NCBI GenBank assembly: GCA_963760375.1
Contig: CAVXCS010000007.1
Location: 1,054,001-1,118,000 of the forward strand
Direction of reading: 5' to 3'
Source: Pelagihabitans sp963760375
Lineage (GTDB): Bacteria > Bacteroidota > Bacteroidia > Flavobacteriales > Flavobacteriaceae
Length of the DNA stretch: 64,000 nt
Notes under the pieces: generated by a model
What the model was told of the DNA's origin: nothing
The model's input: the letters and a program-made list of their open reading frames with translations, nothing else
The model's database searches: none
Shown: positions 20,401-27,003 of the stretch, piece by piece
Numbering within the stretch: position 1 is the stretch's first letter
Layout: every line of letters starts with the position of its first letter
Position numbers and translations under genes: made by a program

Positions 20401-20748
20401 GCCGGACTTGCCCCATTGATGTTGGAAACCAGCCGACAGGCGCAGTTCTTGATACCTATGGCCATTTCCATAGCCTATGGAATCGGCTTTGCGACGGTCT
20501 TGACCTTGATCATGTTGCCGATTTTCCTCTCATTCGGCAATAAGTTCAAAGTGGGTACCAAATGGCTCAGGACCGGTAACGCCGTGACCAAGGAAGAGGT
20601 AGAGCGTGCAATTATCGAGCAGAAAGAGGAACTTCATATGAGCGTTGGCCTGAACCACCACATCAACGGTTCGCCCAAAACCCATATAGACCACGAAGTT
20701 TCCGATAAGGCAGTTTCCACTAAAAAAACGCCCCAAGAGACCGAATAA
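17443..20748 (+). CDS. RND efflux transporter permease (AcrB/HAE1-like)
   Basis: 1101 residues with the two-fold RND layout: a helix at residues 10-30, a periplasmic loop opening with TYPGASPQEVEEGI, helices 2-6 including the proton-relay double Asp in GILVDDGIVIAEN, and the second half with GIMVNDGLVLIGKF. The C-terminal 50 residues are hydrophilic and His-rich. It extrudes hydrophobic or amphiphilic compounds using proton flow, acting as a trimer with the upstream adaptor and downstream TolC. It is intact over 3.3 kb. The substrate cannot be read from sequence. Confidence 0.94.
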   Translation: MRNLIAYFIKYHVAVNVFILALTIFGIVGAYSLKSSFFPLSDSKNIFINVTYPGASPQEVEEGIVLKIEDNLKGLEGVDRITSTSRENSGSINVEIEKGRDIDFMLLQVKNAVDRVPTFPAGMEPLIVSKLEAVRPTISFAISGENIPLATLKQIGRQIENDIRAIEGISQIEITGFPLEEIEIAVDESKLLAYNISFTEVAQAVGNANILVTGGNIKTDAEEYLIRANNRSYYGDEFSNIIVKADVSGQTVRLKDVAQIRDRFAESPNASYFNGNLSVSTTITSTNTEDLIGSAEKVKEYIADFNQKYDNVQLSVVSDQSTTLIQRTELLTENAIMGILLVLIFLSLFLNTRLAFWVAFGLPISFLGMFIFAGFFDVTINVLSLFGMIIVIGILVDDGIVIAENIYQHYEKGKSPIQAAIDGTMEVIPPIVSAIITTMLAFSIFLFLDGRIGEFFSEVSVIVMLTLAVSLVEALLILPAHLAHSKALQPLDTKPKKGIAKAFAKLRAVNQFGDRMMAWMRDRLYSPTLRFAMQHKILTLAFFASALIITFGTIGGGIIRTAFFPRVASDRVQVELLMPNGTNEKVTDSIISLIEEKSFIVNEELTEQYLKGTDKMLFENVIKNVGPGSSAATLTINLLPGEERPDAIVAELITNRLRELVGPVIGAESVIYGSGGNFGGDPVSVSLLGNNIQELKAAKTELKTAMLNNSALKDVADNDPAGIKEIRLQLKDNAYLLGLDLRSIMDQVRAGFFGAQAQRFQRGQDEIRVWVRYDRENRSSITDLDEMRILTPSGSRVPLKEIATYTIERGDVAVNRLDGRREIQVTADLKDEKTTSGTDVMLEIQNDIMPEIQSKYPTVSASYEGQNREAGKLLRSLKSVGLTVLLLIYITIAFTFRSFSQPLMLLLLVPFSITAVAWGHWLHDFPINILSMLGVIALIGIMVNDGLVLIGKFNNNLREGMPFDDALIDAGRSRFRAIFLTSITTIAGLAPLMLETSRQAQFLIPMAISIAYGIGFATVLTLIMLPIFLSFGNKFKVGTKWLRTGNAVTKEEVERAIIEQKEELHMSVGLNHHINGSPKTHIDHEVSDKAVSTKKTPQETE

Positions 20749-20766
20749 AAAGAATCCCGAAAACAC

Positions 20767-22131
20767 ATGAGAAATCTTTTACCAGTTTCCCTATTATTTA
20801 TAATGGGAATTTTCCCGCTTTTGGCCCAAGAAAAAATGTTGAGCAAACAGGAGGCCATCGTTCTGGCCCTCGACAACAATTTTGGGATCAAGGTGGCCCA
20901 AAACCAGGTCGAAATAGCGGACAACAACCAAAGTCTCTTAAATTCCGGTTATCTGCCCAGCCTCACCGGAACGGCCGGGGCAACCTATAACAACAATAGC
21001 AGTACCACGGCGTTTCCGGGCCAGGTCGATGAAAATGGGATTCCCAGGGCCGACATTTCGATCGACAATGCGGAAAGCCAGCGTTACAATTCGGGCCTGA
21101 ACCTGAACTATACGCTATTCGATGGCATGGGCCGCTTTTATAACTACAAACGCCTCAAGGAGCAATACCAGCTCAGTGAATTGCAGGCACGGGAGACCAT
21201 AGAGAACACCATTTTACAGCTGTTCAGTGTATATTTCGAAATCGCCAGGCTCACCGAGAACGTAGCGGTGCTGCAACAGGCCCTTGAAATCTCCAAAGAC
21301 CGTATCACCAGGGCAGAATATGCCTTTGAATTCGGGCAGAACACCAAATTGGATATCCTGAACGCGCAGGTCGACGTGACCAACGACAGCATCAACCTCT
21401 TGAGCGCAAGGCAGCAATTGCAGAATACCAAACGCGATCTCAATGTGGTACTGAGCCAAAACCTGAACGAAAGCTATCAGGTTGATACCCTGGTTCAATT
21501 TATCCCACAGATACAACTGGAGGATTATCTGACCCAGTCTCGGAAAAACAATGTGGCCCTGCTGCAGACCGAAAAGAACCTGGCCATCAATGCCTACGAC
21601 ATCAAGGTGAACAAATCGGGCTATCTGCCCAATATCGGACTCGTCGGAAGCTATGGCTGGAACCGGAACCAAAGTGCCCCTTCCGCCTTCTTGTCGGGAG
21701 CGGTTTTCCCCGGTATCAACACCAATACGGCAAGTGTCAATCTTGGGGCGAGCCTCACCTGGAACCTTTTTGATGGTGGCGGGACCATGGTACGTGTTAA
21801 AAACTCGAAGATCGCCTATGCAAATCAGGAATTGCTCTTGAAACAAGTGGCCTTGGAAGTGGATCGCGACATTGCCAATGCGCTCGCGATATACAACAAC
21901 CTGTTGACGATCTATGATATCCAGGAACAGAACGTGATCACCAACGAGAACAACTTTGACCGATCTAAGGAGCAGTTTCAATTGGGCAGGATCACTTCCA
22001 TCGAATTCCGACAGGCGCAGATCAATCTCCTTAATGCCCAGACCAACAAGAACCTGGCCAAATACGACGCAAAATTGGCCGAACTGCAACTGTTGCAGTT
22101 GACCGGGCAATTGTTGAACGTTGATTTTTAA
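20767..22131 (+). CDS. TolC family outer-membrane efflux protein
   Basis: 454 residues: a signal peptide (LLFIMGIFPLLAQE), then two repeated OEP domains rich in Gln/Asn coiled coils, with the typical LDILNAQVDVTND and SIEFRQAQINLLNAQTNKN segments. It is the outer-membrane exit duct of the operon, 18 bases after the pump gene. Normal family length and intact. Confidence 0.93.
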   Translation: MRNLLPVSLLFIMGIFPLLAQEKMLSKQEAIVLALDNNFGIKVAQNQVEIADNNQSLLNSGYLPSLTGTAGATYNNNSSTTAFPGQVDENGIPRADISIDNAESQRYNSGLNLNYTLFDGMGRFYNYKRLKEQYQLSELQARETIENTILQLFSVYFEIARLTENVAVLQQALEISKDRITRAEYAFEFGQNTKLDILNAQVDVTNDSINLLSARQQLQNTKRDLNVVLSQNLNESYQVDTLVQFIPQIQLEDYLTQSRKNNVALLQTEKNLAINAYDIKVNKSGYLPNIGLVGSYGWNRNQSAPSAFLSGAVFPGINTNTASVNLGASLTWNLFDGGGTMVRVKNSKIAYANQELLLKQVALEVDRDIANALAIYNNLLTIYDIQEQNVITNENNFDRSKEQFQLGRITSIEFRQAQINLLNAQTNKNLAKYDAKLAELQLLQLTGQLLNVDF

Positions 22132-22154
22132 AAGACTTATCTGTACTGTAGAAA

Positions 22155-22337
22155 ATGTACGAACACTTCTTTCAATGCCCCTATTGCTGGGAAGAAATCT
22201 CCATGCTTCTGGATCCTTCGGTGCCCAAACAGACCTATGTGGAGGATTGTGAAGTATGTTGCAACCCCATTGAGGTGACCCCCGAATTCGAGGATGATGA
22301 ACTGCAGGGCTTTGAGGCCAGGGATATAGAGCAATAG
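22155..22337 (+). CDS. CPXCG motif-containing small cysteine-rich protein
   Basis: 60 residues. Two zinc-ribbon knuckles are visible: CPYC (residues 8-11) and CEVC (about 32-35) followed by CNPIEV, with a strongly acidic C-terminus. It matches the family of short CPXCG proteins, whose function is unknown; metal binding is inferred from the paired cysteines. It follows TolC by 23 bases and may be read through from the efflux operon. Confidence 0.85.
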   Translation: MYEHFFQCPYCWEEISMLLDPSVPKQTYVEDCEVCCNPIEVTPEFEDDELQGFEARDIEQ

Positions 22338-22400
22338 CTACAATATTTTAAGGATATGAATTGTTCTGATATCCGACAGCTGAGAACCTAGGCCAGGCAT

Positions 22401-22426
22401 AAAAAAAACCAGCGAAAATCGCTGGT
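22401..22426 (-). terminator. Rho-independent terminator for the gene at 22541
   Basis: ACCAGCGA-AAA-TCGCTGGT forms a perfect 8-bp hairpin (22408-22426). On the minus strand it is followed by an eight-base T-run. It could also stop plus-strand reading of the efflux operon, but the T-tract favours minus. Confidence 0.8.
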
Positions 22427-22540
22427 TCTATTGTTTGATTGCCAAAGTGACATCGAATGTCTTATTTATGCCCTTTCCTCATGTAATCGATCTAGATCTT
22501 TACCGAACTGCAAATCCGCATGAAGGCATTGGTATAATTC

Positions 22541-22897
22541 CTATTTTGCTGTAAAATCGGCATCATTGATTCCTTCCCCTATGGGTTCTTTCCCGGTTCT
22601 TAGGTAGCCCATTTTCGATTTTTCGGAATAACTGAAATAAATGGGTTTTTCGTTTCTCAAAATGTCTATGACGTTGGCGTACATCGAAATGGGATAGCGC
22701 AGGTATACCAAATTGGACGTAAGGTCATAATGGTTTTCCGGCACGCTCTTATTGTCGGGATAGAAGCTCATCTGTAACACAAAATCATCATTATGATAAC
22801 ATTTTACCAGTGCACGTGGGAAAGTAAGATTGTTTTTGGTGCCTCCTGATTGAAAGTGGACCCAATATTGGTTTATTTCGCTATCGATGAATTTCAT
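22541..22897 (-). CDS. Hypothetical protein, 118 residues
   Basis: I do not recognise a family. The protein is soluble-looking, with aromatic-rich segments (INQYWVHF, HYDLTSNLVYLRYPISMYA, PIYFSYSEKSKMGYLRTG) and no signal peptide. Base composition turns AT-rich from here on, and a strong terminator sits 115 bases downstream, which supports it being a real gene. It begins the accessory stretch that runs to the tRNAs. Confidence 0.6.
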   Translation of the reverse strand: MKFIDSEINQYWVHFQSGGTKNNLTFPRALVKCYHNDDFVLQMSFYPDNKSVPENHYDLTSNLVYLRYPISMYANVIDILRNEKPIYFSYSEKSKMGYLRTGKEPIGEGINDADFTAK

Positions 22898-23084
22898 TGT
22901 ATCTCGGTTTAAATTGGTTAATAAGACAACAAGTTAAAGATTTTCCACAAGATATTAATAGATTTGGAAAAAGAGGACAACTTTTTTTTGATTTGGAAGT
23001 GGAATTTTTTGCCACAACGATCTTTTCTTGTCCAATTTGCGAACCGATCCGTGTCAAACCAATAGCCAAGGTTATCGTTTGTGA

Positions 23085-23399
23085 TCAACAACAATCTTTA
23101 AGAACACGGTCGTGTACCATTACGAACGTCATCCATAGAACCACAAGGATGGTAAGCAGATTGATAACCGTGGCTCCGGTGTGCAGATTTCTTTGAAAAT
23201 CATTGGACCTGCCCCCGATTTGTTTAGCGTAAAACTGCGAAGCAATTGGAATCAGAGCCACTAAAAACTACACGATAATGCCCGGATAAAGACTGGTGAT
23301 CGGAATACCAAGGATACCGAGCATTGCTACCATTAGGGTGACGGCCATTGCTATGGAGGCAATAACGCTGAATGATTTCGTTGCCATTTCAACCAGCAT
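23085..23399 (-). pseudogene. Small membrane protein interrupted by an in-frame amber codon
   Basis: Read from ATG 23399 the frame gives 43 residues ending LYPGIIV, a TAG at 23268-23270, then 60 more residues in the same frame (FLVALIPIASQFYAKQ onward to VLKDCC) with stop TGA at 23085. Three hydrophobic helices span both sides of the TAG (VIASIAMAVTLMVAMLGI; FLVALIPIAS; LLTILVVLWMTFVMV), so the halves belong to one gene. No family is recognised. A single base change is the simplest cause. Confidence 0.5.
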
Positions 23400-23480
23400 T
23401 TAACTACTTCCCTAAGCCATTCATTTTTCGTTATAAGTCCCACCATGCTGTTTGCAAGCTTTTAAAATGTGATGGCGCGA

Positions 23481-24221
23481 TCAAATTGCTTCGGCGATCA
23501 AGCTTCTGAGCCGTTCCTTTTTTTTGATGAATTCTTTGATGAGCTCAACTTCCCGGATTTTTCGGTGTATTCGATATTTGAGCCTGGAAATTAAAAGCGG
23601 ATTGGAGCGAAAATCCGCATAATTCAAAGTCTTAAATCTTTCTGATCCAAGTGTATAATTTTTTATCTCTTCCCGATCAATAATAGGGTCAAGAAAAACA
23701 TCATACCATAGACCAAAATCCAAAAGTATATCTTGCCAAGCCTTGGATTTATCTAAAAGTCTTTGTTGGTCATATTTGAAGTGGGATACAATCTCTTTTC
23801 GTAGGGTTTCATCAGATATTAAATCGATTCCCCGATTTTCAAGAAGTTCAAAAGCGGACGAGTTCAAACTGACGATATTGTCTGTAATTGGAAAAATCAA
23901 AAGACTGTCAATTGCTTCTGACTGCTCCTCATTGGTCTTTAATTCTTGGATGAGTTTCTCAATTTGACTCCAATAATAGGTCTGGGTTTCGACTTGATTT
24001 TGGAGTGTCAGAATATCGGTGTCCAATGATTCCTGTATTTCGGTCAAGGTTGATTTCTCAAGCGTTCTGCGCGCTTTGTCGTTGCTCTATTGGCCGACTT
24101 GGAGGGCTAACAGAATACCGATCATGACCAACGCGATTTCCCCGATCGCATACATGAGATACTTGCTGAATTTGTTTTCGGTGAGCAATTGTTGGCGAAT
24201 GCGTCTAAAGAACTGAATCAT
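23481..24221 (-). pseudogene. DUF6090 family membrane protein with in-frame amber codon
   Basis: From ATG 24221 the protein starts with the DUF6090 hallmark FFRRIRQQLLTENKFSKYL and one membrane helix (YAIGEIALVMIGILLALQV), then hits TAG at 24087-24089. The frame continues unbroken after the stop into a normal DUF6090 helical region (NDKARRTLEKST, LTEIQESLDTDIL) to 23481. Total 247 codons, the family length. Family members usually read NNWN at this point, so TGG to TAG is the likely lesion. The family is membrane-anchored, multi-copy in Flavobacteriaceae, and of unknown function. Confidence 0.75.
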
Positions 24222-24348
24222 GGTTTCTGGGTTCAATTTGAATAGATCCGCAAGCGTGTGTCCGCCTCTGGCTGAGCGATCCCGACCAAAGGTCTGCCGG
24301 ACCATTGATCGCGCCAAGCGTGATGTAGTTTCGATAATTTCATAGGTT
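24082..24348. repeat. Repeat copy 1: DUF6090 leader plus N-terminal codons
   Basis: About 265 bp also found at 25379-25640 in the same orientation. It covers roughly 125 bases upstream of the DUF6090 ATG plus the first 45 codons including the TAG, and ends on the shared string TTGCTCTATTGGCCGAC (plus strand). Sequence outside the repeat differs between copies. Confidence 0.8.
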
Positions 24349-24513
24349 ATGGGTTGGTCATAGTTTCTATTCCAAAGCTTCAGCGTAGGGATAATGAAGG
24401 CTAACGGCCTCGGTTATGCGTAGTGCCGCATATTAAGGCACTGTGCCGCTGGTTTTGTTGTTTTTTAGTTGCTTTCATGTTGGCCCTTTATCCGGTATTA
24501 CGTATTGCCATTG

Positions 24514-24741
24514 CTATCGGTTGGTTGTTTTTTGTTCGTCATTCACATATTCCAAAATGTCACCTGGCTTGCAGTCCATTGCTTTACAGATTGCGTCCAA
24601 GGTGCTAAAACGAATCGCTTGCGCCTTTCCTGTCTTTAAGATGGATAGGTTGGATAATGTCAAACCAACTCTTTCAGAAAGTTCATTCAGGGAAATATTT
24701 CGCTTCGCCATCATCACTTCCAAGTTCACAATAATTGGCAT
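24514..24741 (-). CDS. XRE/Cro-type small helix-turn-helix regulator (YozG-like)
   Basis: 75 residues, almost only an HTH: ISLNELSERVGLTLSNLSIL as the DNA-reading part, followed by TLDAICKAMDCKPGDILEYV. This form is typical of the regulator that accompanies DUF2975 membrane proteins. It begins 3 bases after the stop of the DUF2975 gene, on the same strand, so the two form an operon. The target is inferred to be its own promoter. Confidence 0.88.
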   Translation of the reverse strand: MPIIVNLEVMMAKRNISLNELSERVGLTLSNLSILKTGKAQAIRFSTLDAICKAMDCKPGDILEYVNDEQKTTNR

Positions 24742-24744
24742 AGC

Positions 24745-25284
24745 TTAAATGGTTAGGTCATTTTCAGATTTCATATCTACGGCATTTTGCAATATTTTTT
24801 CTAGCACTGCCACTGCAGTTGCAATGGCGATAGTAATAATCGTTACTATGAGGCACATGGCAAGAAAACCGGCAGGATCGTCTTCTTTGTTATGAAATAG
24901 CAGAATAAAAAGTCCTGCCATCACAATTAAAATGCCCAATACGATTGCACAATATCTTATACTTCTTAAAGTTTTTATCGAGTTTGGTGAAAAAATTTCA
25001 TTTTGTCGGACAGCTCCCATTAATTTGAATGCTTTATACAACGCTACAAAAAAAGCGATTGAGGATGCATATCCATACAAGATGAATGGGTCAAAGTAAA
25101 TGCTGAACAGGTCTAAGTGCTCGGCTCTTCCCTCGGTCAGTGGAAACCGAACCATGATGGAAAGTGCCACTATACCGATAAGCACGATGACTGCCTGAAG
25201 AAATTGTATTGAAATTCGTTTCAAAATGATTTTTAAGTATCGAAAGGGCAATGATTGATTATCGTTGTTCAAAATAATATTCAC
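24745..25284 (-). CDS. DUF2975 family four-helix membrane protein
   Basis: 179 residues from a GTG start at 25284 (no ATG is well placed). Four hydrophobic helices: VIVLIGIVALSIMV, FILYGYASSIAFFVALYKAF, YCAIVLGILIVMAGLFIL and LAMCLIVTIITIAIATAVAV. Paired with the XRE gene immediately downstream, the standard DUF2975-HTH arrangement. The function is not established; a membrane sensor or partner of the small regulator is an inference. Confidence 0.82.
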   Translation of the reverse strand: MNIILNNDNQSLPFRYLKIILKRISIQFLQAVIVLIGIVALSIMVRFPLTEGRAEHLDLFSIYFDPFILYGYASSIAFFVALYKAFKLMGAVRQNEIFSPNSIKTLRSIRYCAIVLGILIVMAGLFILLFHNKEDDPAGFLAMCLIVTIITIAIATAVAVLEKILQNAVDMKSENDLTI

Positions 25285-25378
25285 AACGCTCCCAATTGTT
25301 GTCTTTGAAAATTAACGATTAATTTTTGTTTTGAAGTCTAAATGTGAAGTGGGTTCAAAATAATTCGAGCTTGTGCGA

Positions 25379-25640
25379 TTGCTCTATTGGCCGACCTAAG
25401 GGCCTCAGAAGCCGATCACGACCAACGCCGATTGCCCGTCGGCGTACATAGATACTTGCTGAATTTGTTTTCGGTGAGCAATTGTTGTCGAATGCGTCTA
25501 AAGAATTTAATCATAGTATCTGGGTTCAATTTAATTGATCCGCAAGCGCGTGTCCGCCTTCGGCGGAGCGATCCCAACCAAAGGTCTGCCGGACCATTGA
25601 TCGCGCCAAGCGTGATGTAGTTTCGATAATATCATAGGTT
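25379..25640. repeat. Repeat copy 2: decayed DUF6090 leader and N-terminus
   Basis: Direct copy of 24082-24348. On the minus strand ATG 25515 opens MIKFFRRIRQQLL and TENKFSKYL, then the frame is lost where copy 1 reads MYAIGEI; only the first 22 residues survive and no DUF6090 body follows. The rest of the gene-free stretch 25285-25845 shows no recognisable feature apart from this repeat. Confidence 0.8.
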
Positions 25641-25845
25641 TTAATGAAACACAAAGGTTATTACAAAAGCAAAAGCGGCTTTAAAGCACATCGCTTTCAA
25701 ACCGCTACCAATTTAGTAAAATGTAACATACTTTCGTTAAGTACTTCACCCACTATTGCTTTTATACAATGTTGTGTGCCGTTTTTATTTTATCGGCTAC
25801 GCAACAGCATTATTTTTTATAACATTGGCAATCTTCTCATTTTTA

Positions 25846-26223
25846 TCAAACGCGAAGAGCAGGAACAAGAATTGTATAGGTTGTTATGGCTACTATAAGA
25901 CCTATAGGAAGTATTGATGCTCCAATGGTAACCCAGGTAGAAGCCGATCTGTTTTTGATTGCGACTTTTAAAATATCCTCTGGGTTTAAAGGCGTCTTGA
26001 TAATTTCACCGGATTTTTTATTTACACCATAATATACGCCTTGATCATAAATGACATATTTGTACTTGTGAGTTTCCATGTCGGTGGCCGTAATTTTGGT
26101 TTTGATAAGTTCCTTCGAAGCTTGCTCTAGAGTTGACGGGGTTTTATGATAAATTACACAACCTTGAAAAAGGACGAGGGCTGCAAGGAAGAAGGTCGGG
26201 GATTTCAGCCGTTTAATAGACAT
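25846..26223 (-). CDS. Small lipoprotein with C-terminal membrane helix
   Basis: 125 residues from ATG 26223. A lipoprotein signal ends in LVLFQGC (Cys22), followed by a polar region containing KYVIYDQGVYYGVNKKSGE, then one helix near the C-terminus (ASILPIGLIVAITTYTILV). I do not recognise a named family; such proteins in Flavobacteriaceae are annotated as hypothetical. The upstream frame runs into this gene without a stop, so the start is chosen by the signal peptide. Confidence 0.6.
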   Translation of the reverse strand: MSIKRLKSPTFFLAALVLFQGCVIYHKTPSTLEQASKELIKTKITATDMETHKYKYVIYDQGVYYGVNKKSGEIIKTPLNPEDILKVAIKNRSASTWVTIGASILPIGLIVAITTYTILVPALRV

Positions 26224-26926
26224 TTTCGGATTCGTCGTGTACTCATGGTCAAATACGATTTTAGAAGTTAATTGTTTTGTAGCATCGGAAAAATTTCCGT
26301 TCAAATCATAGGTCCTGATTTTGACAAAATAGGTAATGCCCGATGTTATGTTTACTGTCATAAAGATTTCATTCGTGGAGGGCACCAGCTCCGCAGGAGG
26401 GTCAGACGTCAAAAAAGATTTGGTAATGATCGATGTCATTATCCAGGTCAAATGTGTCATAGATAAGAGTGCCCGTCCCATCCCCATTGTCGAAAAAATC
26501 GATATCAGCAGGAAAAGGTGCATGGTTGGGCTCAGATAGGCCTTCCGAATAAAAATTAAATTCATCGCTGATTACAGAATTTCCATTCGCATCACTTATG
26601 GTCACCGTCCAACTGTAAAGCGTTCCGGGTTCTAATTCCAATTGAGCAAAGGACTCCGATCTTGTAATTGAATTGGAGACCCCTGTAGTCAATTCTTTAT
26701 ATTCCAAGAGATAGGAACTGATACCAGGCACATCCTCCCAATCAAATTGCACAAGTATTTTTTCCGAGTTGCCCTTTGTGCCAAAACACTGCGTATTGTT
26801 TGCGGGAGATACCAGATTTGTCTTGGTCAAGGTATTCTTTGTTGGGGGAGGAGGACCATCCGGACGAGAACAAGCCCATAATAATATGCTTAGAATGATG
26901 AGTATTGGAATTCGTAGTAATCGCAT
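26224..26926 (-). pseudogene. Fibronectin type III-like lipoprotein, frameshifted in a homopolymer
   Basis: A lipoprotein signal (ILSILLWAC) and an FN3-like domain (VQFDWEDVPGISSYLLEYKE; GTLYSWTVTISDANG) are in one frame up to DIDHYQIFF. At a run of six A (26411-26416, plus strand) the frame breaks with stop at 26402. Removing one base gives HYQIFLTSDPPAELVPS and a second FN3-like end (ITYFVKIRTYDLNGNFSD). After that no stop occurs before the next gene start at 26223. It looks like a surface or periplasmic binding lipoprotein; the ligand is unknown. Confidence 0.7.
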
Positions 26927-27003
26927 GGTTATGTCTTTATTATATTAAATAGTCATTTGTTTTGTGGCCTTGGAAATCTTTTCAATGTCGTTTCTCATAG
27001 TGC

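Noticed and set aside
21214..22110. 298-codon minus-strand frame over the tolC gene
   Set aside because: Shadow of a well-supported TolC-family gene; His/Gln/Val-rich composition typical of a complementary frame.
23085..24221. Genome-wide amber recoding
   Set aside because: Two adjacent decayed genes with TAG are not enough; other genes in the window appear to use standard stops, and no suppressor tRNA is visible here.
24422..24442. AGTGCC / GGCACT inverted repeat after the XRE gene
   Set aside because: Six-bp arms with a 9-base loop and no T-run; too weak to call a terminator or a recombination site.
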